DNA of 64,000 nucleotides, from positions 1 through 64,000 of the forward strand of contig CAKZVL010000018.1 in NCBI GenBank assembly GCA_937922155.1. Direction: 5' to 3'. Source of the DNA: an uncultured Paracoccaceae bacterium. GTDB taxonomy: Bacteria > Pseudomonadota > Alphaproteobacteria > Rhodobacterales > Rhodobacteraceae. The position numbers and the translations under genes are program-made. Below, piece by piece: positions 45,576 through 55,296 of this stretch. The number at the start of each line of letters is the position of its first letter. Positions within the stretch are counted from its first letter, which is position 1. The notes beneath the pieces were generated by a model, which worked only from the letters and a program-made list of their open reading frames with translations, had not been told where the DNA came from and did not search any database.

Positions 45576-46132
45576 TGCGTGGCGTTGTTGCCTTCATGCT
45601 TGCAGCGGCGTGGGCTTTGGTCAGCTTGCCCGCTGTCGCGCAGGAGGCGGAGGTCAGCATTCCGGCGCCTGTTCTGGTTATTGATCCAGAGCGGGTCTAC
45701 GCAGAAAGCCGTCGAGGGCAATCGGTACGGTCAGAGTTGGACGCGGCGGCGGCGGCGCTTCAGAATGAAAATGATCGCATCGTGAATGATCTGATCGCCG
45801 AAGAACAGGATCTTGCAGCGCGACGCCCGAACATGGACCCAGCCGCGTTCCGAGAAGAGGCAGACTCCTTTGATGAAAAGGCGCAGGATATTCGCCGTGC
45901 CCGGGACGCAAAAGAACGCGAGCTGACCCGCATTGCCACAGAGGCGCGCGCGCAGTTTTTTGCAGAATTGCGCCCCATCGTTGGTCAGCTTTTGATCGAC
46001 AAGGGCGGGGTCGCTGTTTTGGACAGTCGGTCTGTTTATCTTGTGCTGCGGTCTGCTGATGTCACAGAGGATGTGATTGAGCGGTTGGATGCGCTGGATG
46101 CCGAAGCAGACACAGCACCCCCAGACGAATAG
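45575..46132 (+). CDS. skp: Skp/OmpH-family periplasmic chaperone
   Basis: Skp shields unfolded outer-membrane proteins on the way to BamA. The 185 residues have a signal peptide ending AVA-QE and a long coiled coil (about 45-130, rich in Glu/Arg/Ala), then a terminal GGVAVLDSRSVYLVLRSADVTE segment typical of OmpH. Start ATG overlaps the bamA stop (TAATG). No lpxD follows it, unlike in most proteobacteria; 67 non-coding bases lead to fabZ. Confidence 0.92.
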   Translation: MRGVVAFMLAAAWALVSLPAVAQEAEVSIPAPVLVIDPERVYAESRRGQSVRSELDAAAAALQNENDRIVNDLIAEEQDLAARRPNMDPAAFREEADSFDEKAQDIRRARDAKERELTRIATEARAQFFAELRPIVGQLLIDKGGVAVLDSRSVYLVLRSADVTEDVIERLDALDAEADTAPPDE

Positions 46133-46199
46133 CGTGCTTGCCGTGGGCAGGTCGCCTTGGTAGGCATTTGAGCGACGCATTAGATCGAAAGACCCATCA

Positions 46200-46658
46200 A
46201 TGACAACGCCCACAACCGCAGATATTCAACTGATCCAGAAAATCCTGCCGCATCGGTATCCGTTCCTATTGGTGGATAAGGTCCATTCAATTGATGGGAC
46301 GTCTTCAGCCGTGGGCATCAAGAACGTGACGATGAATGAACCGCATTTTCAAGGGCATTTTCCCGGTGCGCCCATTATGCCGGGTGTCACAATCGTCGAA
46401 GCGATGGCGCAAACGGCGGGGGTTATGTGTGGCGCGTCGATGGGTCTGACTGACGGTAATTTGCTGATCTATTTTATGTCGATTGATAAGTGCAAATTCC
46501 GTCGAAAAGTCATTCCCGGTGATGTGCTAGAGATGAAATTGGAAACCTTGCGCGGAAAGCCGGGTGGTAAGGTGTGGCGGTTCAAAGGTATCGCCACCGT
46601 CGAGGGTGAGATGGCCGCAGAAGCGGAATTCGCCGCGATGATGGACCAACAAACCTGA
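46200..46658 (+). CDS. fabZ: 3-hydroxyacyl-ACP dehydratase FabZ
   Basis: FabZ dehydrates 3-hydroxyacyl-ACP in fatty-acid elongation. The 152 residues have [13 protein letters not shown], the catalytic His in [15 protein letters not shown] and Glu in the [10 protein letters not shown] helix, and a hot-dog fold length. The stop overlaps the lpxA start by one base (TGATG). Confidence 0.96.
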   Translation: MTTPTTADIQLIQKILPHRYPFLLVDKVHSIDGTSSAVGIKNVTMNEPHFQGHFPGAPIMPGVTIVEAMAQTAGVMCGASMGLTDGNLLIYFMSIDKCKFRRKVIPGDVLEMKLETLRGKPGGKVWRFKGIATVEGEMAAEAEFAAMMDQQT

Positions 46659-47440
46659 TGGCGGGCATTCACCCCAGCGCTGTGATCGAAGCCGGGGCGG
46701 TTGTTCCTGAAAGCTGTCGCGTCGGTCCGTTTTGCGTCATTGGCGCAGACGTCGTTCTGGGAGAGAATGTAGAGCTGAAATCCCATGTGGTTATTGCGGG
46801 CGATACCCATATCGGCGAAGGGACGGTTGTGTTTCCGTTTTCGGTGCTTGGCGAAGTCCCGCAGGACCTAAAATATGGCGGTGAGAAAGCGGTGCTGCGC
46901 ATCGGTGCGCGCAACACGATCCGCGAACATGTGACAATGAATATCGGCACCGCAGGTGGCGGCGGTGAGACGCGCGTTGGTAGTGATGGGTTGTTTATGG
47001 CGGGTTGCCATGTGGCCCATGATGCCCGGATCGGGGATCGGGTGATCCTTGTGAATTCCGTAGCTTTGGCAGGTCATTGTGTTCTGGAAGACGACGTCAT
47101 TGTCGGCGGGTTAAGTGGCGTGCATCAATGGGTGCGCATCGGGCGCGGGGCCATTATCGGTGCCTTGTCCATGGTGACACATGACGTCATCCCGCACGGT
47201 TTGGTGATGGGACCACGTGGCGAATTGGATGGTCTGAACCTAGTCGGTCTAAAGCGCAAAGGCGTGCCGAGATCCGATATCACGGCGCTGCGGGCCGCGT
47301 TCTTGGCGTTGAAAGACGGGGACGGCACGGTGCAGGAACGCGCCAAACGGTTGGCCGAAGAGTTAGACAGCGACTATGTGCGCCAAATGGTTGATTTCGT
47401 ACTGGGCGAAAGCGACCGTGGCCTGCTGACACCGCGCTGA
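46658..47440 (+). CDS. lpxA: UDP-GlcNAc acyltransferase LpxA
   Basis: LpxA adds the first hydroxyacyl chain to UDP-GlcNAc in lipid A synthesis. The 260 residues form a left-handed beta-helix of hexapeptide repeats with the [14 protein letters not shown] start, HVTMNIGTAGGGGETRVG, catalytic His region GCHVAHD, and the GLNLVGLKRKG segment and helical C-terminus. It overlaps both neighbours by one base. Confidence 0.96.
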   Translation: MAGIHPSAVIEAGAVVPESCRVGPFCVIGADVVLGENVELKSHVVIAGDTHIGEGTVVFPFSVLGEVPQDLKYGGEKAVLRIGARNTIREHVTMNIGTAGGGGETRVGSDGLFMAGCHVAHDARIGDRVILVNSVALAGHCVLEDDVIVGGLSGVHQWVRIGRGAIIGALSMVTHDVIPHGLVMGPRGELDGLNLVGLKRKGVPRSDITALRAAFLALKDGDGTVQERAKRLAEELDSDYVRQMVDFVLGESDRGLLTPR

Positions 47441-48327
47441 TGCTGGCTCTGATCGCAGGGACGGGTGCGTTGCCGTTTGTGTTGTTCCGGCATTTGTCCA
47501 AGGTTGGCACACCGCCGATTGTCTGTGCGATGGAGGGGTTTGAGCCTGAGATCGCGCCTCAGATCACTTTTCGGCTGGAGCATTTGGGCAGCTTTCTTGC
47601 AGCGCTCAAGACGACTGGTACGACCCAGATTTGTATGGCGGGGGCGGTAACACGCCCTGACATTGACCCGACTGAAATTGATGCGGCGACCCTGCCGCTG
47701 ATCCCGAAACTGCAGGCGGCCATTGCCAAAGGCGACGATGGAGCCCTGCGCGGCATCATTCAGCTGTTCGAAGACGAAGGCTTTACCGTTATTGGCGCGG
47801 CAGAATTGATGCCAGAACTGTTGCCGCCCACGGGCGTGCTGACACAGGCTTGGCCGGATGACAGCCACAAATCGGATGCCAAGGTCGGAGATGCCACGCT
47901 GCAAGAGATGGGTGCCGCCGACATTGGGCAGGCTTGCATCATCAAAGGCGGTCAGGTGATCGCCCGCGAGGGACCTGCGGGCACCGATGCCATGCTCGCC
48001 CCGTTTATGCGCCCTGTGACGCCGGGGGGCGAGCGGAGCGTTTGGCCGTTGGACATCGGATCTGGTCTCATCTCTGGTGCGGCGGATTGGTTGACGGGGG
48101 ATACGCAAAATGCCCGCGGTGCAATTTTATTCAAAGCGCCCAAACCGGGCCAAGATCGTCGCGCGGATTTGCCCGTCATCGGACCACACACCGCAGAGCG
48201 CGCTGTTGCCGCAGGCGTTGCGGGGATCATTATCGAAGAGGGTGGCGTTATGGTTCTGGACCTGCCTCAGGTGCGGCGCATTCTGGATGCGGCGGGCGCA
48301 TTCCTTTGGGTGCGTCAATGGGACTAA
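47440..48327 (+). CDS. lpxI: UDP-2,3-diacylglucosamine pyrophosphatase LpxI
   Basis: LpxI hydrolyses UDP-diacylglucosamine to lipid X, replacing LpxH in many alphaproteobacteria. The 295 residues start MLALIAGTGALPFVLF, and the C-terminal half has IGQACIIKGGQVIAREGPAGTD and RADLPVIGPHTAE, in which the Asp is the expected catalytic base. It overlaps lpxA by one base and lpxB by ten. Confidence 0.93.
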   Translation: MLALIAGTGALPFVLFRHLSKVGTPPIVCAMEGFEPEIAPQITFRLEHLGSFLAALKTTGTTQICMAGAVTRPDIDPTEIDAATLPLIPKLQAAIAKGDDGALRGIIQLFEDEGFTVIGAAELMPELLPPTGVLTQAWPDDSHKSDAKVGDATLQEMGAADIGQACIIKGGQVIAREGPAGTDAMLAPFMRPVTPGGERSVWPLDIGSGLISGAADWLTGDTQNARGAILFKAPKPGQDRRADLPVIGPHTAERAVAAGVAGIIIEEGGVMVLDLPQVRRILDAAGAFLWVRQWD

Positions 48328-49448
48328 AGGCGTTTGTCATTGCCGGGGAGCCTTCTGGTGATAAGCTAGGCGGCGCATTAATGTCGGGCCTTAAGTCACT
48401 GACAAATATATCGTTTGACGGTGTTGGTGGTCCCTTGATGCAGGCGCAAGGTTTGACGTCACGCTTTGACATGGATGAATTATCTGTGATGGGGCTGGCA
48501 GAGATTTTGCCGAAATATCGCGCGCTCAAGGCGCGGATCAATCAGACTGCGCAGGCAGTGATTGATACCCAGCCGGACGTGTTGATCACCATTGATAGCC
48601 CGGATTTTTGTCTGCGTGTGGCGAAGTTGGTCAAAGCTGCATCAAACATCAAGACGATCCACTATGTGGCCCCGACCGTTTGGGCGTGGCGTGCGGGGCG
48701 TGCGGAAAAGATGGCAGCACATATTGATCATGTGCTGGCCTTGTTCCCGTTTGAGCCGCCTTTGATGCAGGCCGCTGGCATGTGCTGTGATTTCGTTGGG
48801 CATCCCGTTGTTGCGGAACCTGTGGCCAGCGATGCAGAGGCAAAAGCGTTTCGTGCGTTCCATCGGATTGATGGGCCGATGATCCTCGCCCTGCCGGGGT
48901 CGCGCAAAGGGGAGGTGTCGCGATTGTCCGCGCGCTTTGGTGCCGCCCTTAACGCGGTGGCAGAACAGCATCCGGGCTTGCGCGTTGTCGTGCCCTGTGC
49001 GGCGCCGGTTTATGAGATGGTGCAGACGCTGTCAGCAAACTGGCCGGGGAATCCGGTGTTGATCGCGCCCGGTGATCCGCAAAAGGCGGCAGCGTTTCGC
49101 GCAGCGAACGTCGCGCTTGCCGCGTCGGGGACTGTGTCATTGGAACTGGCAGCCTCTGCCACGCCGATGGTGATTGCCCATGATATGGCATGGTTGTCGC
49201 GCCAGATCATTGGGCGGATGTTAAAGGTCGATTCAGTCACGCTTGTGAACCTTGTTGCGGAAAGCCGGACAGTGCCGGAATTTATTGGGGCGAACTGCGT
49301 GCCCAGTGATATCGCCAAGGGTCTGTTGCAGGTGTTGGACGACCGTAGCGCGCAGGATGAGGCGATGGCGCTGACGATGCAGCGTCTGGGTCGCGGTGGT
49401 GAGGATCCGGGCTTGCGGGCTGCGCGCGCTGTCTTAGCGGCGCTTTGA
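48318..49448 (+). CDS. lpxB: Lipid-A-disaccharide synthase LpxB
   Basis: LpxB joins lipid X and UDP-diacylglucosamine. The 376 residues show FVIAGEPSGDKLGG, GVGGPLMQAQG, TIDSPDFCLRVAK, YVAPTVWAWR and the GTVSLELAASATPMVIAH donor-binding segment. The frame is open upstream from 47934, but ATG 48318 gives the family start and overlaps lpxI by ten bases. It converges with a DMT permease gene (15-base overlap). Confidence 0.95.
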   Translation: MGLKAFVIAGEPSGDKLGGALMSGLKSLTNISFDGVGGPLMQAQGLTSRFDMDELSVMGLAEILPKYRALKARINQTAQAVIDTQPDVLITIDSPDFCLRVAKLVKAASNIKTIHYVAPTVWAWRAGRAEKMAAHIDHVLALFPFEPPLMQAAGMCCDFVGHPVVAEPVASDAEAKAFRAFHRIDGPMILALPGSRKGEVSRLSARFGAALNAVAEQHPGLRVVVPCAAPVYEMVQTLSANWPGNPVLIAPGDPQKAAAFRAANVALAASGTVSLELAASATPMVIAHDMAWLSRQIIGRMLKVDSVTLVNLVAESRTVPEFIGANCVPSDIAKGLLQVLDDRSAQDEAMALTMQRLGRGGEDPGLRAARAVLAAL

Positions 49449-50333
49449 ATTGAGGATCAGCAGACCAATCGCAAGCAAGGCAAAGCCTGCGTAGGCCTGC
49501 GGTTTCAGTGTTTCACCCAGCACAACAGCGCCCAATATGATCGCAACAGGTGCCACCAATAGCGTGCACAGCATCAGGTTGCCACTGCCCGCCATTGCCA
49601 TAACCCGGTAGTAGAGGAGGTAGGCAAAAGCCGTTGCAATCACAGCATAATAACCAATCGCGCCCCATGTGCGCATTTGAAGATCAAAGGTAAATGGCCC
49701 GTCGATCAGATAGGCCATTGGCACCATGATTAGCGTCGAGGCGGTGACCATGCCTGCGGCGGCGACCTGTGGTGTCAAACCCGTCAGTCGTTTGCGCCCC
49801 CAAACGCTGGCCAAAGCATAGCTGAGCGTGCCACCCAGCACTGCAAGCTGGCCCCAGGATCGCAGATCAAACTGCGCCAGCGATGACAGGCCAATGGCGG
49901 TGGCGACGCCTAGAAATCCGATGATGACGCCGATCAGACGCCGCGCCGTCAGGCGTTCGTCCTCGAAAAACACCGCAACAACCAGCACGCCAAAGACGGC
50001 GGTAGAGGCATTCAGGATCGAGGTCAGCCCGGTTTCAATATGCAACTGTCCCCACGCCATGAGGGAGAATGGAATGACGTTGTTCAGCACACCCATGCCC
50101 AGAAAGCCGAACCAGACTTTCGAGTCCTTTGGCACGGGCAAGCGGCGGATCAAAACATAGGCCCACAGGATCAGCATAGCCCAGCCAACGCGGTGGGCCA
50201 CGGTAGTGAGCGGAGGGAGTTCGTCCAAAGCGATACGGATCGACAGGAACGACGCGCCCCAGATCAGCGAAAGCAAGATCAACTCGCCCCAAGCACGCGG
50301 CGAGATCGTTTTTTGTAGCGGTACTGTTGTCAT
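49434..50333 (-). CDS. EamA-family (DMT) permease
   Basis: The 299 residues have ten hydrophobic segments in two EamA repeats, with the WGASFLSIR start and LGGTLSYALASVWGRK in the second half. Such proteins export metabolites or amino acids; the substrate is unknown. The frame opens at TTG 50348, but ATG 50333 is the better start. Its 3' end overlaps lpxB by 15 bases. Confidence 0.88.
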   Translation of the reverse strand: MTTVPLQKTISPRAWGELILLSLIWGASFLSIRIALDELPPLTTVAHRVGWAMLILWAYVLIRRLPVPKDSKVWFGFLGMGVLNNVIPFSLMAWGQLHIETGLTSILNASTAVFGVLVVAVFFEDERLTARRLIGVIIGFLGVATAIGLSSLAQFDLRSWGQLAVLGGTLSYALASVWGRKRLTGLTPQVAAAGMVTASTLIMVPMAYLIDGPFTFDLQMRTWGAIGYYAVIATAFAYLLYYRVMAMAGSGNLMLCTLLVAPVAIILGAVVLGETLKPQAYAGFALLAIGLLILNSKRR

Positions 50334-50382
50334 GTGGAGAGATGACAACGACGGGTGATCAGGAACAACCCGGAAAATGCGA

Positions 50383-50414
50383 AAAGGCCCTGCGGATTTT
50401 CACGCAGGGCCTTT
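50383..50414 (-). terminator. Intrinsic terminator of the FadL-type gene
   Basis: AAAGGCCCTGC (50383-50393) and GCAGGGCCTTT (50404-50414) form a perfect 11-pair stem with a ten-base loop. On the minus strand the stem ends in TTT and TT, 25 bases after the FadL-type stop. Confidence 0.8.
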
Positions 50415-50438
50415 AGCCGATATTAGGAGTGTTTGTCT

Positions 50439-51542
50439 TTAGAACGAGTAGCCAACCCGAATTCCAAACGCGACGACGTCGTTATCCGTAAACCGCGAAG
50501 CCGGGGTGCCTCCGGGTGCGGCAAAAGCATCGCCGAGCTGGACATAGCGGATCCCACCGCCAATAGTGATGTTGTCATCGACTTTGTACTCACCACCAAG
50601 GGCGATAGATCTGTTGCCATTCGTTGGTGACAACGGTGAAACAAGATCATCGTCGCCTTCTGAGTCAAAGCCTATGCTGATTGAGCCTGAAAACGCGTCG
50701 TTAAAGCGACGACCAACGCCAAGAGAGTATGACACGCCTGTGTCGATGTCTGTCAAAGACTGACCACCACCGGCCACAAAACCGGCAGGAGCAACGATGA
50801 CATCTTCGTATTTGGCCCAGCGGATTTGACCAAAGAGAAGTGTGTCAGCAGCAATACCTGTTTGGAAATCCAAGTTGATGGCTTCTGGTGTTGTCACAGC
50901 CGTCGGCAGGGAAGGTGCCCCAAGTTCGAGGGTGTCAAATTCGTAATCGATTGCAGAGTGGTAAGTCAGTGCCACGCGCAATGCAATTTCAGGACGCTCA
51001 TATGCGCCCCCGATGGAATATCCAAATTCCGTCTCTTCTTCGAGAACGACATTGTAGCCGTCCAACCCGACTTGAGCAAACGCCGCACCTGCAAGAGTAA
51101 TCTCGGCGTCAATAGTTTCCGCGCGGATACCGGCATGCACGCTAAAGTTATTGTCGATCTTATAGCGGCCAAGAGCTGTGATTGCGCTTGAGTTGAGTTC
51201 AGCTGCAGTGCCGCCGAGCAGAACAGAGCTTCCGACGGGGTATTCGATGTCCGCGCCGTATGGTTCGTCAAATATGAGCGCAATTGAGAACTGTTCATTG
51301 ATGTCTGTCTTATAGCCAAGGCTGATTTGGTTAAAATCACCACCAACATTTCCTGTGCCATTGCCACCTGCTGCCAAGTCGGCGCCGGTAATGCTTGGGC
51401 TGACATTACCAAAGCTTAATTCGGCATAGTCGCCGTCTTCAAAGATGATACCAATGTTCTGATTGGACCTGTCTAGGCCCACCGCGAAAGCTGAGGTGGT
51501 TGTTAGCAATAGCGCTATGCCACCTGTAATTACGTTTTGCAT
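50439..51542 (-). CDS. OmpP1/FadL-family outer-membrane transporter
   Basis: FadL-type barrels take up fatty acids and other hydrophobic compounds. The 367 residues have a signal peptide (LLLTTTSAFA-VG), FNQISLGYKTDINEQFSIALIFDEPYG early, repeated amphipathic strands and a C-terminal aromatic-ending strand (FGIRVGYSF). The canonical NPA hatch motif near the mature N-terminus is not evident, so it is a diverged member. The ligand is unknown. It is monocistronic with its own terminator. Confidence 0.87.
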   Translation of the reverse strand: MQNVITGGIALLLTTTSAFAVGLDRSNQNIGIIFEDGDYAELSFGNVSPSITGADLAAGGNGTGNVGGDFNQISLGYKTDINEQFSIALIFDEPYGADIEYPVGSSVLLGGTAAELNSSAITALGRYKIDNNFSVHAGIRAETIDAEITLAGAAFAQVGLDGYNVVLEEETEFGYSIGGAYERPEIALRVALTYHSAIDYEFDTLELGAPSLPTAVTTPEAINLDFQTGIAADTLLFGQIRWAKYEDVIVAPAGFVAGGGQSLTDIDTGVSYSLGVGRRFNDAFSGSISIGFDSEGDDDLVSPLSPTNGNRSIALGGEYKVDDNITIGGGIRYVQLGDAFAAPGGTPASRFTDNDVVAFGIRVGYSF

Positions 51543-51663
51543 GTCTCCGTCCCCGTCATGAATCTTTATGATGACGCAAACGTTAGGCGGCGTTTTGCTT
51601 TTCGGTCAATTCTTTACGCGGCGTTACGATGTTTTGACGCTACGACAGTGGCTGAAATACACG

Positions 51664-52539
51664 TCAGCGTTTCTGACCATAAACGATGTTGAGGTAGTTC
51701 GCGCCAAAGATCAAAGCCGCCCCAGCAAAGATCAACAGGCTTAAGGGTTCAGTGTAAAAGGCCATTCCGATGAACGCCATCACGGGCAAGCGAAAGAAAT
51801 CAAGCGGCATCACAACGCTTGCCGGGGCGAGGGAGAGCGCGGTGGTCAGGCAGAAATGGGCCAGTAAACCAGCACATCCGATGATGAACACCAACGGCAC
51901 GGATGTGGCAGAGGGAAGGTTGAAATCGCTGAACAGCAGAATGCAGATACCACCAAAGACGGCTTGCATGACGGTCAGGTACAGCATGATCGTGGTGATC
52001 GACTGATCGCTTGTCAGTTTACGTGTAAAGATGGCCGATAAGGCAAAGCCAATCGCGGCAAAGGCGGCGGTAAAGATGCCCGCGCTGATCGGGCCCGCGC
52101 CCGGTTGCGCAACAAGCAAGACACCGATGAAACCAAGGCCGGCTGCAATCGCGCCAATGCGAGTGATCCGCTCTCCGATCAGGAGCGGTGAAAGCAGGAG
52201 CACCCAAATCGGTGAGGTGAATTCAATGGCGATCAATTGCGCCAGTGGGATCAGCGGCAGGGCGTAGAACCACATGTTTTGCCCAAAGAAATGGCAAATG
52301 TTGCGGATGAAGTGGAGCGGGATACGGTCGGTTTTAACGCGGGCGAGTTTGCCCGTGGCCGCGCCAAGGCTGACGACGATTACAATCCCGATCAGGCTGC
52401 GAAAGAACATGATTTCGAACGTGTCAAGATCAACGCTGACCTCACGTCCCGCAATTGCCATGGCGGTAAAGGACGCGATGGCCCCAAGCATCCAAAGCGT
52501 TGCGATAAACATATCGCGCGGTGCCGCAGATTGCGCCAT
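51664..52539 (-). CDS. EamA-family (DMT) permease, RarD/RhaT-like
   Basis: The 291 residues have ten membrane segments in two EamA repeats, including the conserved FFRSLIGIVIVV near the first repeat and FFGQNMWFYALPLIPLAQ. ATG 52539 has a GGGAGG ribosome-binding site; the frame extends to 52572. It is divergent from the degenerate metallopeptidase gene. Substrate unknown. Confidence 0.88.
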   Translation of the reverse strand: MAQSAAPRDMFIATLWMLGAIASFTAMAIAGREVSVDLDTFEIMFFRSLIGIVIVVSLGAATGKLARVKTDRIPLHFIRNICHFFGQNMWFYALPLIPLAQLIAIEFTSPIWVLLLSPLLIGERITRIGAIAAGLGFIGVLLVAQPGAGPISAGIFTAAFAAIGFALSAIFTRKLTSDQSITTIMLYLTVMQAVFGGICILLFSDFNLPSATSVPLVFIIGCAGLLAHFCLTTALSLAPASVVMPLDFFRLPVMAFIGMAFYTEPLSLLIFAGAALIFGANYLNIVYGQKR

Positions 52540-52594
52540 GGTGATCCTCCCGCGATGGGTTATGGTTGTCAAAACGCAGAAAGGAAAGCGGCGG

Positions 52595-53197
52595 ATGCGA
52601 TGGATTTTGATGTGGGTGTGCAGCGTGCAGATGGTTGTGGCGCAAGATATCGGCGCGACGGCGCAATCGCTATATTCAAAGATGCCCGGCGTTGAGATCG
52701 TCGATCAGATCACGGGGGAGTGTGGGGCAACGGCGGCGGTGAACCAGCGGGTTGCTTATTGTACCTCTGCCAATACGATTTTTGTAGCGCGGGGCGTTTT
52801 GGACGATCCGTCGATTGGGTACGAGTTGGCACATCAGTTTGGGCATGCGATTTTTGTTCAGCATGGCGTGGCGGATGTGGCGTTGGCGGCCATTCGGGCC
52901 AACCGGCCGAAAGAGGCGTTTTTGCGCGGCCAAGTGTCCCGTCAGATCGACTGTTTGGCAGGTGTGATTTATACGCGCGCTGGGTTTTCGCAGGCGGAGC
53001 TGGTCGATTGGTTTAAGGATGAACCCTTTATCGGCGCGCATTGGGGGCGCAACCCGCTGCGGGTTGGGCCACGTGCGAGCATCGGGTTGGCCGCGCGCAA
53101 TGAATGGTTTGTCAAAGGGCAAATGGGTGCAGAGCCGAGCGTTTGCGCGGTTCCCGAATTGCCGATTGAGCTGCTGGTTGAGCCGTTTGGCGGTTAA
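52595..53197 (+). CDS. Secreted protein resembling neutral zinc metallopeptidases, with altered zinc site (likely pseudo-enzyme)
   Basis: The 200 residues have a short signal peptide ending VVA-QD and a domain like YpfJ-type neutral zinc metallopeptidases: RVAYCTSANTIFV, a zinc-site helix and DCLAG. However, the HExxH motif reads HQFGH (His80 to His84), with Gln instead of the catalytic Glu, and the expected third-ligand Glu in the ExQADC motif is Ser115. Four cysteines remain, so the fold is probably kept with disulfides while catalysis is lost. Start ATG 52595 has AAGGA upstream. Confidence 0.72.
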   Translation: MRWILMWVCSVQMVVAQDIGATAQSLYSKMPGVEIVDQITGECGATAAVNQRVAYCTSANTIFVARGVLDDPSIGYELAHQFGHAIFVQHGVADVALAAIRANRPKEAFLRGQVSRQIDCLAGVIYTRAGFSQAELVDWFKDEPFIGAHWGRNPLRVGPRASIGLAARNEWFVKGQMGAEPSVCAVPELPIELLVEPFGG

Positions 53198-53538
53198 TCC
53201 GCGCGGGTGCAGCACCCCGTCAAAAGGATCGGCGTTTCGCCGCGCTGGGTCAGGACCTGCGCCTCGTGCGTCTGCCCCTCACAAATTCGGTCGTGCAGGA
53301 TGACGATGGCGCTGTCGCGCGGTCCGACCAGCGTCATGGCCAACGGCCAATCGCGCCCTTCGGCTGCGGATTTTTGCGGGATGCCGAGGTCGGATTGGCG
53401 ATCCAGATAGGCGAATGTGGCGGCATCCTCGCTGATTTCTAACGACCAGTTTGGATCATTGCCCAGGCAGCTAAATACCTGCGCCTGAGCGACATGAGGA
53501 AAAGCGCATAAGGCAATGATATAACGCCTTATTCCCAT
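53194..53538 (-). CDS. Small exported protein, COG3650-like
   Basis: The 114 residues have a signal peptide ending AQA-QV and a domain beginning [14 protein letters not shown], with later [12 protein letters not shown] and LLTGCC near the end; four cysteines could form disulfides. The pattern of FxCxGNxPxWSL and GCC resembles the COG3650 family. Function unknown. Its start lies ten bases inside the guaA end, and its stop overlaps the metallopeptidase-like gene by four. Confidence 0.75.
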   Translation of the reverse strand: MGIRRYIIALCAFPHVAQAQVFSCLGNDPNWSLEISEDAATFAYLDRQSDLGIPQKSAAEGRDWPLAMTLVGPRDSAIVILHDRICEGQTHEAQVLTQRGETPILLTGCCTRAD

Positions 53539-55088
53539 TCAATCGTACCCGGTGGTTTACTGGTGATGTCATAGGTCACGCGATTGATCCCTTGGACCTC
53601 ATTAATGATCCGCGTTGCGGTTTCGCCAAGAAATTCGTGGCTGAACGGATAATAATCCGCCGTCATTCCATCGACAGAGGTCACAGCGCGCAGCGCGCAA
53701 GCAAAATCATAGGTCCGCCCGTCGCCCATCACGCCAACGGTCCGCACAGGCAGGATTGCCACGAAAGCTTGCCAAATCTCATCATACAGCCCGTGCTTGC
53801 GGATTTGGTCGATATAGACGGCGTCGGCTTTGCGCAGGATTTCGAGCTTTTCGCGGGTAATTTCACCGGGGCAGCGAATGGCGAGGCCGGGGCCGGGGAA
53901 CGGGTGACGCCCGATGAACGACGTGGGCAGGCCCAGTTCGACGCCCAGCGCGCGCACTTCGTCTTTGAACAATTCGCGCAAAGGTTCGACTAGTTTCAGG
54001 CCCATCTTTTCGGGTAGGCCACCGACGTTGTGATGGCTTTTGATCGTCACAGACGGGCCGCCGCTAAAGCTGACGCTTTCGATCACGTCGGGGTATAGCG
54101 TGCCTTGGGCCAGAAATTCAGCGCCCTCGATGTCGTTGGCATATTTCTGGAATACGTCGATGAACAGGCCGCCGATGATCTTCCTCTTGGTTTCAGGGTC
54201 GCTGACGCCCTCAAGCTTGCCCAAGAATAGTTCGGATTCGTCGGCGTGGATCAGGTTGAGGTTATAGTTGTCCCGGAACATCGCGGCAACTTGCGCGCCT
54301 TCGTCCAAGCGCAGCAGGCCGTGATCGACGAACACACAAGTCAGTTGTTCGCCAATCGCCTCGTGCAGCAAAACTGCGGTAACTGAACTATCAACACCGC
54401 CGGATAGCGCGCAGATGACTTTTTTGTCGCCGACTTGGGCGCGGATCGCTTCAATCGCTTTTTCGCGGTAGGCGCCCATCGTCCAATCGCCGCTAAACCC
54501 GGCGAGGCGCACAAAGTTTTCATATAGCTTTGCGCCGTTGGGCGTGTGGTGCACCTCTGGATGGAATTGCACGGCGTAGAAATTGCGCGTGGTGTCGGCG
54601 GTGATGGCAAAGGGTGCATTGGGGGAGGTTCCATAAACCTCAAACCCCGGCGCGATTTCTGAGACATGATCGCCATGGCTCATCCAGACTTGTTCTTTGT
54701 CGTCCTTGAACCAACCGTCCAGCAAGGGGAGCTTGCCCTGCGGTGTCACATAGGCGCGGCCAAATTCGGCGGTACCGTGCCCGCTATCAACCTTGCCGCC
54801 AAGCTGGGTCATCATCGTTTGCTGGCCATAACAAATGCCAAGCACGGGCAGGCCCATGTTCCACAGGCTGTCTGGTGCGCGCGGCGATCCTTCGCGGGTC
54901 ACACTGTCAGGTCCACCCGATAGGATCACTGCCTTGGGCGCAAATTCAGTAAGAAAGGCGTCTGTGACCATCTGATAAGGGTGGATTTCGCAGTAAACGT
55001 TCAGCTCACGCAATCGGCGGGCGATCAGCTGGGTGACTTGGCTGCCAAAGTCGATGATCAGCAGGCGTTCGTTTGTTTGGTGTTCCAT
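53529..55088 (-). CDS. guaA: GMP synthase (glutamine-hydrolysing)
   Basis: GuaA aminates XMP to GMP. The 519 residues have an N-terminal glutamine amidotransferase with Cys86 (GICYGQQ), His176 and Glu178 (FHPEV), an ATP pyrophosphatase with the P-loop LSGGVDSSV (about 230), and a C-terminal dimerisation domain ending [23 protein letters not shown]. Full length and typical. Confidence 0.97.
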   Translation of the reverse strand: MEHQTNERLLIIDFGSQVTQLIARRLRELNVYCEIHPYQMVTDAFLTEFAPKAVILSGGPDSVTREGSPRAPDSLWNMGLPVLGICYGQQTMMTQLGGKVDSGHGTAEFGRAYVTPQGKLPLLDGWFKDDKEQVWMSHGDHVSEIAPGFEVYGTSPNAPFAITADTTRNFYAVQFHPEVHHTPNGAKLYENFVRLAGFSGDWTMGAYREKAIEAIRAQVGDKKVICALSGGVDSSVTAVLLHEAIGEQLTCVFVDHGLLRLDEGAQVAAMFRDNYNLNLIHADESELFLGKLEGVSDPETKRKIIGGLFIDVFQKYANDIEGAEFLAQGTLYPDVIESVSFSGGPSVTIKSHHNVGGLPEKMGLKLVEPLRELFKDEVRALGVELGLPTSFIGRHPFPGPGLAIRCPGEITREKLEILRKADAVYIDQIRKHGLYDEIWQAFVAILPVRTVGVMGDGRTYDFACALRAVTSVDGMTADYYPFSHEFLGETATRIINEVQGINRVTYDITSKPPGTIEWE

Positions 55089-55296
55089 GCGGTCAGTTAC
55101 GCGAGGTGTCCAAGGGGGTGCAAGAGGGCGGGTCGCAAATTTCGCGCCTTACCGGGCAAAAGTCGCAGGCGGGCAGGACGTGCGAACGCGGATTTGGCGC
55201 GCAATGTCGCTTTTGCACGTCAGGGGGCGTTTGCTGTGCGGTGTTAGCGCCCGTTGCTGAGGTATTGGAACGTCACAAGCGATAAGGAGCGGTATT

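Noticed and set aside
47934-48317. Long N-terminal extension of LpxB
   Set aside because: The open frame overlaps lpxI out of frame; the extension is Arg/Cys-rich shadow sequence and ATG 48318 gives the family start.
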